From positions 1 to 64,000 of the forward strand of contig CAKVLD010000009.1 in assembly GCA_934755305.1 (NCBI GenBank): DNA of 64,000 nucleotides, given 5' to 3'. This DNA comes from an uncultured Clostridium sp. Lineage in GTDB: Bacteria > Bacillota > Clostridia > Clostridiales > Clostridiaceae. The number at the start of each line of letters is the position of its first letter. Position 1 is the stretch's first letter. The notes beneath the pieces were generated by a model. The model was not told the origin of the DNA and did no database searches. It saw nothing but the letters and a program-made list of their open reading frames with translations. Positions 43,859 through 51,330 of this stretch are shown piece by piece. The position numbers and the translations under genes are program-made.

Positions 43859-45841
43859 TTATTTATTTCTATAGTTACTCCACTTACCATCACTATAAAT
43901 CATTTGACCTTTAAGCTCTAAGCCTGCTTGTCCTGATTCTGGATATTGTACTTTATTATCTGTAAATATTACTTTTGGATTTGTATATCCTTCAGGTACT
44001 TCATAAGCATATAAGTTTTCTCTAACTTTTGTCATTTTAACACCAGGCCATGTAGCATTATTCTTTACTGTTCCTGTACTATCATCATATACATATGCAT
44101 ATGGTTCTCCCCAACCTGATGGTAATTTAATGTATGCAATATTATTAGACTTTTCTACTTTAGTATAAGTATAAGTCTTTTCTATATCTTTTCCTTCATT
44201 ATCCTTTGCTCTTAAAGTTAATGTAGTTTTATCTCCAACTTTTTTTCCTTCACCTATTGGAACCTTTTTATTATCTGTAAATGATCCTTTATCTACACCA
44301 TCAACAGCGTATCTAGCTGAAGTTACATTCTTTGCTGATAAAGTAACTTCTAAAGTATCACTATTATAAGTTGTACTATTTGGAGTAGCTGAAATAGATG
44401 CAGATTCTTCACCCTTATAAATTACTGCAGTCATTCCTGACTTAACATCTATATTCATTTGTCCATTAATAACAGATACTGATTTACCAGTAGTTTGATC
44501 TTTATATATACCATTAGCTAATTTAGTAGAAATACTTCCGCTATATCCTCCATCTAGATTTACTATAACTATACCTTTATTTCCACGTTCTATTGCTACT
44601 GTTTTATTATTTAAATAGCTTATATATTCACCTTCACCTATCATAGCATTATGGAACTTATTAACTTCCTTAACTTCTGCATTATTCCAATCATTTTGAG
44701 GTACCCCTACTGGACCTTCTAACTTACCTTCATTATTACGTCCAGTACTCTTTGGTCTTGCGAAAAATAAAGGAGTTCCTTGTGCCCTAGCAGCAACTAT
44801 TTCATAACCCTTTCTAACAGTCCATTCATTATCCCAAGAACTCTTTCCATTATTATTTGCATAAGTATCGTGAGTTTCTGAATAAGTTACTAATTTATCT
44901 GGTGAAACACCTTCAGATTTATAATCAACTAAGTTACATAAATTCTTCTCATTAACTTCTTTTCTTATTTCATCTCCATAATAATCAGCAGTAAGTCCAA
45001 GATATCTTCCATAAGCTGAATATCTAGTTACATGAGAATTTTGATAATCTTGTAGAACTTCTCCATAAACAAAAGCATCAGATTTATATCCCTTAATAGC
45101 TCCCACTATATTAGGCCAGAAATTACTACCAAATCCATTATCATCTGGTAATTCTATATGCTTGGTTGTATCAAATCTAAATCCATCAGCTCCACAATCG
45201 ATACAGTCCTTTATAAATCCTTTAACTAAATTTTGAACTTTTTCACTGTGAGTATTTAAATCATGAAGACCTAAAAGATCCTTTTGAGTTACTGAATATC
45301 TACTTGCCCAATCATCATATATTCCTCCTTTATTATGAAATAAGGATTTATCATTCCATAAAGCAGGATTTATTTGTGTATAATCATTTGCTAAATGATT
45401 TGAAACTATATCAACTATTATTTTTATTCCATACTTTTCTGCTTCCTTATTTAAAGCAATAAATTCATCCCTTGATCCTACTACATAATTTCCTATAGTA
45501 AAATCAGTTGGTTGATAAGTATTTTCCCATTCCCATGTATGACTTCTATTACTATTTTGATAACATTTACTAATAGGCGATACTTGAATAGCTGAATATC
45601 CACATTCAGCTATTTCCTTCATATGTTCTCTTATTGTATTAAAAGACCAACTGAATGCATGAAGTATTGTTCCTTTACTTGTATCATTTGATAAACCGTA
45701 TTCATTTGTTGTTCCTGAAGCATTTATTTGAGCTACTGAATCAACACTAGCATCTACATTTATAGGATTAACTACTAACATTCCTGATGACATTGTAATA
45801 GCTATTATCAAACTAATTAAATTTCTTTTTAATCTTATCAT
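43859..45841 (-). CDS. amyA: Secreted alpha-amylase, GH13, with starch-binding modules
   Basis: Extracellular endo-acting alpha-1,4-glucanase. Signal peptide about 1-32 (core LISLIIAITMSSGMLVV). GH13 barrel: VDIVSNHL (region I), GFRFDTTKH with nucleophile Asp224 (II), YGEVLQD with acid-base Glu261 (III) and SETHDTYANN with Asp325 (IV). An all-beta C domain follows (about 380-460), then a Fn3-like module (about 470-560) and a C-terminal CBM26-like starch-binding module (aromatic-rich, SGWGEPYAYVYDDS, TWPGVKM). 660 aa. The longest frame begins at TTG 45862, ahead of the ribosome binding site AAAGGAG; ATG 45841 is the better start. Two cre-like sites upstream suggest CcpA repression by glucose. 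Confidence 0.92.
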   Translation of the reverse strand: MIRLKRNLISLIIAITMSSGMLVVNPINVDASVDSVAQINASGTTNEYGLSNDTSKGTILHAFSWSFNTIREHMKEIAECGYSAIQVSPISKCYQNSNRSHTWEWENTYQPTDFTIGNYVVGSRDEFIALNKEAEKYGIKIIVDIVSNHLANDYTQINPALWNDKSLFHNKGGIYDDWASRYSVTQKDLLGLHDLNTHSEKVQNLVKGFIKDCIDCGADGFRFDTTKHIELPDDNGFGSNFWPNIVGAIKGYKSDAFVYGEVLQDYQNSHVTRYSAYGRYLGLTADYYGDEIRKEVNEKNLCNLVDYKSEGVSPDKLVTYSETHDTYANNNGKSSWDNEWTVRKGYEIVAARAQGTPLFFARPKSTGRNNEGKLEGPVGVPQNDWNNAEVKEVNKFHNAMIGEGEYISYLNNKTVAIERGNKGIVIVNLDGGYSGSISTKLANGIYKDQTTGKSVSVINGQMNIDVKSGMTAVIYKGEESASISATPNSTTYNSDTLEVTLSAKNVTSARYAVDGVDKGSFTDNKKVPIGEGKKVGDKTTLTLRAKDNEGKDIEKTYTYTKVEKSNNIAYIKLPSGWGEPYAYVYDDSTGTVKNNATWPGVKMTKVRENLYAYEVPEGYTNPKVIFTDNKVQYPESGQAGLELKGQMIYSDGKWSNYRNK

Positions 45842-45912
45842 TTCTAATTCTCCTTTATTCAAATTAAATTTACAAGAAAAATTTTCTAAAAAATTTAAAT
45901 CACCTCTCCCTC

Positions 45913-45991
45913 CGAAACCGTTTTCTTTTTTGTGATTTCTGTTTAAATCTTCCTTATATTTATATAATAACCAATTACGATATCGTTTTCA
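45913..45991 (-). promoter_or_regulatory. Amylase promoter with two cre-like sites
   Basis: On the minus strand TTGAAA, 17-nt spacer, TATTAT lies at about 45969-45993. TGAAAACGATATCG (45978-45991) overlaps the -35 and AGAAAACGGTTTCG (45913-45926) lies downstream; both resemble the CcpA cre consensus TGNAANCGNWNNCW, the first with one mismatch. Upstream DNA (45994-46368) is A/T-rich with no ORF or other signal seen. Confidence 0.6.
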
Positions 45992-46368
45992 ATACATTTG
46001 TCTCCTAATTGTATTTTTTGTAATATCTTACAAAATTGATTTTTTTGCTTTTTTATAAAAATTATTGCTATTCTCTGTTGAAACCAAAAGAAATAGGTAC
46101 TTTTTTTTACATATAAGTAATATTTTACGCTTATTTGAATTATGTAATATTTGCTGTTTTACATTACAAATTATTTTAAATTATAAATATTCATATTCTA
46201 TTTTGTAAAATTTATTAATATAAATTGCGGTATTTCTAAAATTATTTAAACTATCGTCTTATTAATCCTTAATTAAATCTTAATATAAGAAAATTACATT
46301 CTATGCTATGAGAAATAAATTTTTATAATAAACCTCATAATAAGGTATATTACTCTAGTGTAAATATT

Positions 46369-46624
46369 GAAGTTGTAAAAGCTTATTTAAGCGGTAAAGA
46401 TTATGAACCAAAATGAAAGGGCTATATGTCCGAAGCAATAAGAAAAGGATATAGTGGTAGAACTATTAAAAAATACAGAAAATCGAAAGGAGGTGATATT
46501 AGCTAAGGGAAAGTTAGAACCTAAATATTCAGCAATAGCATCTAATCCAGGAGCTACGCCTCTATTCCATAGTGATAGAGGTTTTCAATATACTAATACA
46601 GTATTTCAAAAGAAACTTCAGTAA
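46369..46624 (+). pseudogene. Decayed IS3-family transposase fragments
   Basis: Plus-strand pieces in broken frames: EVVKAYLSGKDYEPK then stop (orfA-like N-terminus), a short frame MSEAIRKGYSGRTIKKYRK, then at 46514-46624 LEPKYSAIASNPGATPLF and HSDRGFQYTNTVFQKKL followed by stop. HSDRGFQYT is the signature of the DDE catalytic domain of IS3-family OrfB. No terminal repeats or full-length ORF remain. Confidence 0.8.
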
Positions 46625-46659
46625 TACCCCCTAGAGCTAGCGTTTAAGCCACTTATTTT

Positions 46660-46790
46660 AAAAACATATACATAAAACAATATATGCATCAAACACATCA
46701 AAAAATATATACATTAAATGAACATAAGAATATTTACATCATATGCATCAAAAAATATATACATAAAAAGAATATACATCTATAAATACT
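46660..46790. repeat. A/T-rich direct repeats beside the IS remnant
   Basis: CATCAAAAAATATATACAT occurs twice (about 46696 and 46746), each within longer degenerate ATATGCATCAA / AACATA-type units. No coding signal. It may be the decayed flank of the transposon. Confidence 0.6.
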
Positions 46791-46869
46791 AAGTTAATGT
46801 TATGCCCAAAGTAATAAATAAGTGCTAACGATTTTTAAACGTTAATGCAACAGCTTCTTCAGAATCATA

Positions 46870-47217
46870 TTACTTTAAAATAATATTTATTGCATTTAAT
46901 ATTATTTTTCTATCATTTTTCTTTATATTATTTAAAATATTAAAAACATCTATTTTTATATTGTTATATTCTCGAAATAATATTATAGCTAGTTTCAACA
47001 GATATCTATCACTTATTTTTAAATTTTTAGAAATACTTTTAATTATATTATCATTATTTTTTTTCAATATATTTGTTCTATTATTCCATAAACTATCTTT
47101 GGAACTTATTATATATACTGCTGCTAACTTATTTCTATCTTTTGTATCTTTCAAATTTAATTCATTAATTAATATATTATAATTTTCCCTTACCTCCATT
47201 GGTATTAAATTCAACAT
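46870..47217 (-). CDS. Hypothetical small helical protein (115 aa)
   Basis: A 115-residue, lysine/asparagine/isoleucine-rich helical protein with no signal peptide or TM helix, beginning MLNLIPMEVRENYNILINEL and containing KDRNKLAAVYIISSKDSLWN (about 26-45). I do not recognise it with confidence. The start ATG 47217 follows AAAGGAG. It sits among IS debris, a small ORF and the AbiG-like operon, so it belongs to the accessory segment. Confidence 0.5.
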   Translation of the reverse strand: MLNLIPMEVRENYNILINELNLKDTKDRNKLAAVYIISSKDSLWNNRTNILKKNNDNIIKSISKNLKISDRYLLKLAIILFREYNNIKIDVFNILNNIKKNDRKIILNAINIILK

Positions 47218-47424
47218 AAACTCTCCTTTACATAATACAAATCACTTTTATAAGTATTTCCATAATACTTATTTTTATTCAAAAAAATATTTATATCTAT
47301 ATGAATAATATATTAATTATTGTTAATACTATTTAATGAGCAGTAACACATTTTCGCATATTATAATATACAAAAAGGGTGGATTTTATATCTATCCTTT
47401 TTCCATTTATTTAGGAGGTTTATT

Positions 47425-47523
47425 ATGAAAAATTCTATATCTTACAATGAAAAAAGAAAGCAAAAAGAAATCTCAACCTTTTTAAAAATATTAGAAGATC
47501 GTTGTCGCTCTTTACATAAATAA
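47425..47523 (+). CDS. Candidate small protein (32 aa)
   Basis: ATG 47425 follows a strong TTAGGAGG at 7 nt and opens a 32-residue frame, MKNSISYNEKRKQKEI and then STFLKILEDRCRSLHK, to TAA 47521. TATAAT lies upstream (near 47361) in a plus-strand promoter-like context. A terminator hairpin follows directly. Charged and helical, no TM. The ribosome binding site, promoter and terminator make a real gene likely, although the function is unknown. Confidence 0.55.
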   Translation: MKNSISYNEKRKQKEISTFLKILEDRCRSLHK

Positions 47524-47530
47524 ATTAAAA

Positions 47531-47558
47531 GAGATGGTTTATTTCATAAAGCCATCTC
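47531..47558. terminator. Terminator between small ORF and abiGii-like gene
   Basis: GAGATGG and CCATCTC with extension TTTAT/ATAAA and a bulge; may serve both convergent units. Confidence 0.65.
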
Positions 47559-47564
47559 CTACTC

Positions 47565-48461
47565 TTATAATAATTCTGCATCTATTAACTTTTTTATATC
47601 TAAACAGTAAGTTTTTTTATACCTTTCCGCCTCTTCTTTTGTTTTAAAATATCTAACAACTTTAAATATATCATTATTATCTAATGATTCAATAAAAAAA
47701 TCATATATAAAATTATCTTTACTAATAGAAATAAAATCTATTATTTTAAGATTAAATAATATTATTACACCATATAACTCTATTTCTTTATCTAGTAAAC
47801 AAAATTTATCCTTCCTACAAAATATTATTGTTTTACACTTATGATTTTCCAAATCATTTTTATCAAACTTATTTTTTAAAGTTACTGTTATTTTTTTTAT
47901 ATTTAAGTATTCTTTATATTCTTTGTCTTCAATAAAAGATCTATATAACTTTTTTACTACTTCTTCATCTTTATAAGTTACCCTTTCACTTGGTTTAAAT
48001 TTTATACCTGTTTTTTTTGATATTAAACTTACCTTTTCCCAGAAGTCTATATATTCTAATAACTCTTTATTGAATTTTATTTTATTTTCTTTTATTATTT
48101 TAGTTTTTCCTATGCCTATAGTACCTTTCTTAAAACTATTATACACTTTTAAAACTGTAATAAGCTCATCTATATCTTTAGCTTTTTCTGGATATATATC
48201 CATATTTAATTTCATTATATTTTTTTCTTCATCTACTATATAAGATATCGCTATAGAATCTTTATCGATTGATTTAACAAAAATTTTATCTAACTCCTTA
48301 AAATATACCTTTTTAAAATTAATTATTAAATACTTATCATCATACCATATAGGTAACTTAAATTCTGTATTAAAATCATCATGCAAATTTTCTAATATTA
48401 TTTTGGGAATTTTCCCTATACTTTTATCTTCTTTAAAAGCTTTTTTAAAACTTGCAAACAA
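47565..48461 (-). CDS. AbiGii-like protein, second gene of abortive-infection pair
   Basis: About 298 aa, soluble, lysine-rich. Placement directly after an AbiGi-like gene, the start FASFKKAFKEDKSIGKIPK and a mixed alpha/beta core suggest the AbiGii toxin/effector of the AbiG phage-defence system, where AbiGi is the antitoxin-like partner. This is pattern recognition without an alignment. The longest frame starts at TTG 48497, overlapping the upstream gene by 32 nt; TTG 48461, four nt after the upstream TGA and preceded by AAGGATTGGTGA, fits better. No nuclease or nucleotidyltransferase signature is clear to me, so the toxic activity cannot be named. Confidence 0.5.
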   Translation of the reverse strand: MFASFKKAFKEDKSIGKIPKIILENLHDDFNTEFKLPIWYDDKYLIINFKKVYFKELDKIFVKSIDKDSIAISYIVDEEKNIMKLNMDIYPEKAKDIDELITVLKVYNSFKKGTIGIGKTKIIKENKIKFNKELLEYIDFWEKVSLISKKTGIKFKPSERVTYKDEEVVKKLYRSFIEDKEYKEYLNIKKITVTLKNKFDKNDLENHKCKTIIFCRKDKFCLLDKEIELYGVIILFNLKIIDFISISKDNFIYDFFIESLDNNDIFKVVRYFKTKEEAERYKKTYCLDIKKLIDAELL

Positions 48462-48465
48462 TATA

Positions 48466-49296
48466 TCACCAATCCTTGTTAATAATATCATAGACAATTA
48501 TTTTAGATATTAATATATCTTTCTTCTTTCTATCTTTAGTATCTATTTCTTCCTCTATAAATCTAATAATTTCTTCTCTATCCTTTTCATTATAAACCAT
48601 AATATACTCTACATCTTCATAATTAAAATGTAGCCATAAATGTTTGATATTTTTCAATTTATTAGAATAACAATCATAAGCATTATCTCTATCTATATAA
48701 GATTTAGGAATTATTAAATTAACATTATCTTCTTCATTAATTTCAGGAACATATCTCCATTCTCTTTCATCTGTAAAGTTTTTTTCATCATATTCTTCAT
48801 CCTTTAGCATTTTTCCTACTAATGGTTTAATAAAAAGTAAATGAGTTAATAAGTAATCATTATATTCAGATACTAATTCATCCTCTAATATTGAATTATA
48901 AGACTTTAAAAACAGATAGGTTAAATCTTTTCTTATATTTGAATTTTCATTTATATAATGTATAGGTTGAATACCTTGATCTATTCCCCATTCTTTTTTC
49001 AAAGCAATTCCATAAGGACCATAGTATTTAACATGAGAATCTAATCTAGAAAGATTAATATCACAAAAACAAACCATAGGAAATACAATTTTTTCAAGTC
49101 CTCTAATCTTTAAATACTCTAAGTTTTCTTCATTGTATCTTGGTAAAAATGCTTTTCTTCTTATAATATCTTTTAAAAAATTCATATTTTCCATAAATTT
49201 AAATAATACATTAGCGCTTTGTTTTGAATAAATATATATTTTTTTATGCTCTACTACTGGAACTACATTCTCAGGTTCTAATATTTCTTTATTCGT
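48466..49296 (-). CDS. AbiGi-like protein, with apparent ACG or ATT start
   Basis: The segment FPMVCFCDINLSRLDSHVKYY, then GPYGIALKKEWGIDQGIQP and later DEREWRYVP, resembles the AbiGi family (first gene of the lactococcal AbiG abortive-infection system). The first ATG, GTG or TTG is ATG 49194, which has no ribosome binding site and begins inside the conserved region. The frame stays open 34 codons further upstream (IYIYSKQSANVLFKF) to ACG 49296, nine nt after TAGGAGG, with two ATT codons just before. Hence I extend to 49296: the start is either non-canonical or an ATG mutated to ACG. Full-length product about 276 aa. It overlaps nothing and leads the operon. Confidence 0.55.
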   Translation of the reverse strand, partial: TNKEILEPENVVPVVEHKKIYIYSKQSANVLFKFMENMNFLKDIIRRKAFLPRYNEENLEYLKIRGLEKIVFPMVCFCDINLSRLDSHVKYYGPYGIALKKEWGIDQGIQPIHYINENSNIRKDLTYLFLKSYNSILEDELVSEYNDYLLTHLLFIKPLVGKMLKDEEYDEKNFTDEREWRYVPEINEEDNVNLIIPKSYIDRDNAYDCYSNKLKNIKHLWLHFNYEDVEYIMVYNEKDREEIIRFIEEEIDTKDRKKKDILISKIIVYDIINKDW

Positions 49297-49376
49297 AGTA
49301 ATAATCCTCCTAAAAATAAATTAATTTATACTACTTTTATATGCAATATTAAATTTTTATTTCATATATTTATAAA

Positions 49377-49424
49377 AAATGCACTCTAAATATCAGTTAA
49401 ATTTCTGATACTTAGAGTGCATTT
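49377..49424 (-). terminator. Terminator after the coiled-coil membrane protein gene
   Basis: AAATGCACTCTAA and TTAGAGTGCATTT, extended by TATCAG/CTGATA with one bulge, just after the stop of the gene at 49439. Confidence 0.88.
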
Positions 49425-49438
49425 CTTAACATTAGTCA

Positions 49439-50041
49439 TTATTTATTAGCTTTAATTTCTTCTACTAATTTTTTTGCTTCTTCTATTTTATTTTTATCAA
49501 CTAAAGCTTTCGCTTCTTCTATATTCATTTCTAGTATCTTAGTTTTTAAGTCTCTAACTTCTTGTAAACTTAAGTTTATATCATCTTTTATTTCATGAAT
49601 TAAGTATATAGCCTCAGTAATCTTTCCACCGTTTATGAATTCTCTAACTTCACTAATTTTCTGCTTTATTTCACTTTTCTTATATTCATCTAATTCTTCA
49701 ATATTAATGCTAGTAATTTCATTTAATTCTTCATTAGTTATATTAGCATTATATTCTTTTATATCATTTCTTAAAACTTCAACTTCTTCTTTTAATTCAT
49801 CAAAGCTCTTAGTATCTTTTTCATTAATTGCTTTTTCAATTTTTTTTATTAGATTATCATATTCCTCTTTATACTTTCCTAAATCATACGAACTTAACTC
49901 ATCTTCAATATTTTCTATATAACTTTTAAAATCTAATATACTTTTATTAGTATTTGAATTAATACTTATGCTAAAAATAATTCCTATACATAATAATATA
50001 ATAAATATTCCTATAATAGCTCTTTTATTTTCTTTTTTCAT
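49439..50041 (-). CDS. Membrane-anchored coiled-coil protein (200 aa)
   Basis: One N-terminal TM helix (about 8-26, AIIGIFIILLCIGIIFSIS) follows a basic start; the remaining 170 residues are an acidic/basic amphipathic helix bundle of repeated Glu/Lys/Leu heptads, ending with EEAKALVDKNKIEEAKKLVE, a near-duplicate pair. Likely anchored with its helical part outside. No recognisable family. ATG 50041 follows TAAGGAG. Not obviously linked to the AbiG-like operon, which has its own ribosome binding site 140 nt downstream of its terminator. Confidence 0.6.
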   Translation of the reverse strand: MKKENKRAIIGIFIILLCIGIIFSISINSNTNKSILDFKSYIENIEDELSSYDLGKYKEEYDNLIKKIEKAINEKDTKSFDELKEEVEVLRNDIKEYNANITNEELNEITSINIEELDEYKKSEIKQKISEVREFINGGKITEAIYLIHEIKDDINLSLQEVRDLKTKILEMNIEEAKALVDKNKIEEAKKLVEEIKANK

Positions 50042-50169
50042 GTTACAACTCCTTATTCTAATAAATTATATCATATTTTTACAATACATTTAAGTTAATT
50101 TTTATATAAAGCTATATATTTTTTATACTTACTTTAACATAAATTAATAACTTATAGACATCTCTTGGT

Positions 50170-50198
50170 TTGACATATTTTAACTAATTTACTATTAT
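50170..50198 (+). promoter_or_regulatory. Promoter of the KAS-III/receptor operon
   Basis: Consensus TTGACA (50170-50175), 17-nt spacer, TATTAT (50193-50198), about 100 nt upstream of the start codon. The remaining leader shows no riboswitch-like fold I can recognise. Confidence 0.7.
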
Positions 50199-50298
50199 AT
50201 TAGTGTATAGAGTTTCAAACTTTATTTCATTACTTATATTATCTTGGTTATAACAAATACAATTAAACTGCATTCAAAAAATAAAAGGGGGAGAGAAT

Positions 50299-51291
50299 AT
50301 GCCATTAACAATTAAAGATTCAGTTATAGTTACTGGCAGTAAGTTAGTAAAGAACGATTACTACATAGACTATTACAAAAAAAAGGGAGAAGACATCGAA
50401 CATTTTTTAGTAGATGTTTTAGGTCGAAACGAACGGTATCATTGTAATAGAACTTATGAGAACACATTGACACTTGCAGCTAATGCTACAGATAAATTAT
50501 TAGAAAAGAATAATATAAAAGGAAGTGACATCGACTTAATTGTTTGTTGTAGTCAATATCCTGAATTCACTATGCCCACTCAGGCTTGTATTTTACACAA
50601 TCATATTCATGGAAAAGAAAAGTGTGTAACTTTCGATTTAAATGTTAACTGCTTAGGTATGTTAAGAGGATTAAATATAATCAATAGGTACTTTAATGAT
50701 AAAAATGGTGAAATACATACAGCATTACTAATAGGTTCAGACTTTATGAGTATACATACTACGGATGATGATATAGTTACCTTTACAAGTTTTGCTGACG
50801 GAGCATGTGCTATGCTATTACAATATACAGATGATATTAACAAAGGAGTAATAGGTTGTTCAGATAGAACTTTATCTAAAGAAGCATATGGCTGTTTATT
50901 TCCTGAATGTGGCATGTCAAATATAGCTGACTATATAGGTAATTATGTAAAAACATCTTGGACTAATCCATATATACCTCCAGTTATTGATAGTATGAAA
51001 GAATCTCTTGATGAAGTATTAACCAAACACAATATAACTGTAGATGATATTGATTGGTATTGTGGTTCTCAATTTAGTTTATCATTTTTTGAAGGTATTA
51101 GAAACGCATGTAATATACCAAAAGAAAAAGGAATATACATAGGTGATAAATATGGATACACAGGTACTAGTTCTCCATTTTTTGCTTATACACAAGGATG
51201 TATAGATGGAAAAATAAAAGAAGGTGATCTTATATTCTTCACAACAGTAGGTGTTGGACATACTATATGTTCTATGTTATTGAGAGTATAG
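50299..51291 (+). CDS. KAS-III (FabH)-like thiolase-fold enzyme, noncanonical active site
   Basis: A 330-aa thiolase-fold protein of the 3-oxoacyl-ACP synthase III superfamily. The N-half has the nucleophile Cys118 in DLNVNCLGMLRGL and the C-half ends in the Gly-rich TTVGVGHTICSMLLRV. The position of the FabH His (normally PHQAN) is GSQFS with Ser257, and the Asn position (normally GNTSAAS) is YGYTGTSS with Tyr287, so the His/Asn pair for decarboxylative condensation is absent. It may be an acyltransferase or a noncanonical condensing enzyme making a small molecule, rather than a fatty acid initiator. ATG 50299 follows GGGGGAG. The next gene, 39 nt on, is a six-TM receptor in the same operon. 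Confidence 0.78.
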   Translation: MPLTIKDSVIVTGSKLVKNDYYIDYYKKKGEDIEHFLVDVLGRNERYHCNRTYENTLTLAANATDKLLEKNNIKGSDIDLIVCCSQYPEFTMPTQACILHNHIHGKEKCVTFDLNVNCLGMLRGLNIINRYFNDKNGEIHTALLIGSDFMSIHTTDDDIVTFTSFADGACAMLLQYTDDINKGVIGCSDRTLSKEAYGCLFPECGMSNIADYIGNYVKTSWTNPYIPPVIDSMKESLDEVLTKHNITVDDIDWYCGSQFSLSFFEGIRNACNIPKEKGIYIGDKYGYTGTSSPFFAYTQGCIDGKIKEGDLIFFTTVGVGHTICSMLLRV

Positions 51292-51330
51292 AATAATATA
51301 CATATTTTATTAATTTAAGGAGGATTTAAA

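Noticed and set aside
46660..46790. CRISPR-like array next to the IS remnant
   Set aside because: Only two good repeats and no regular spacing.
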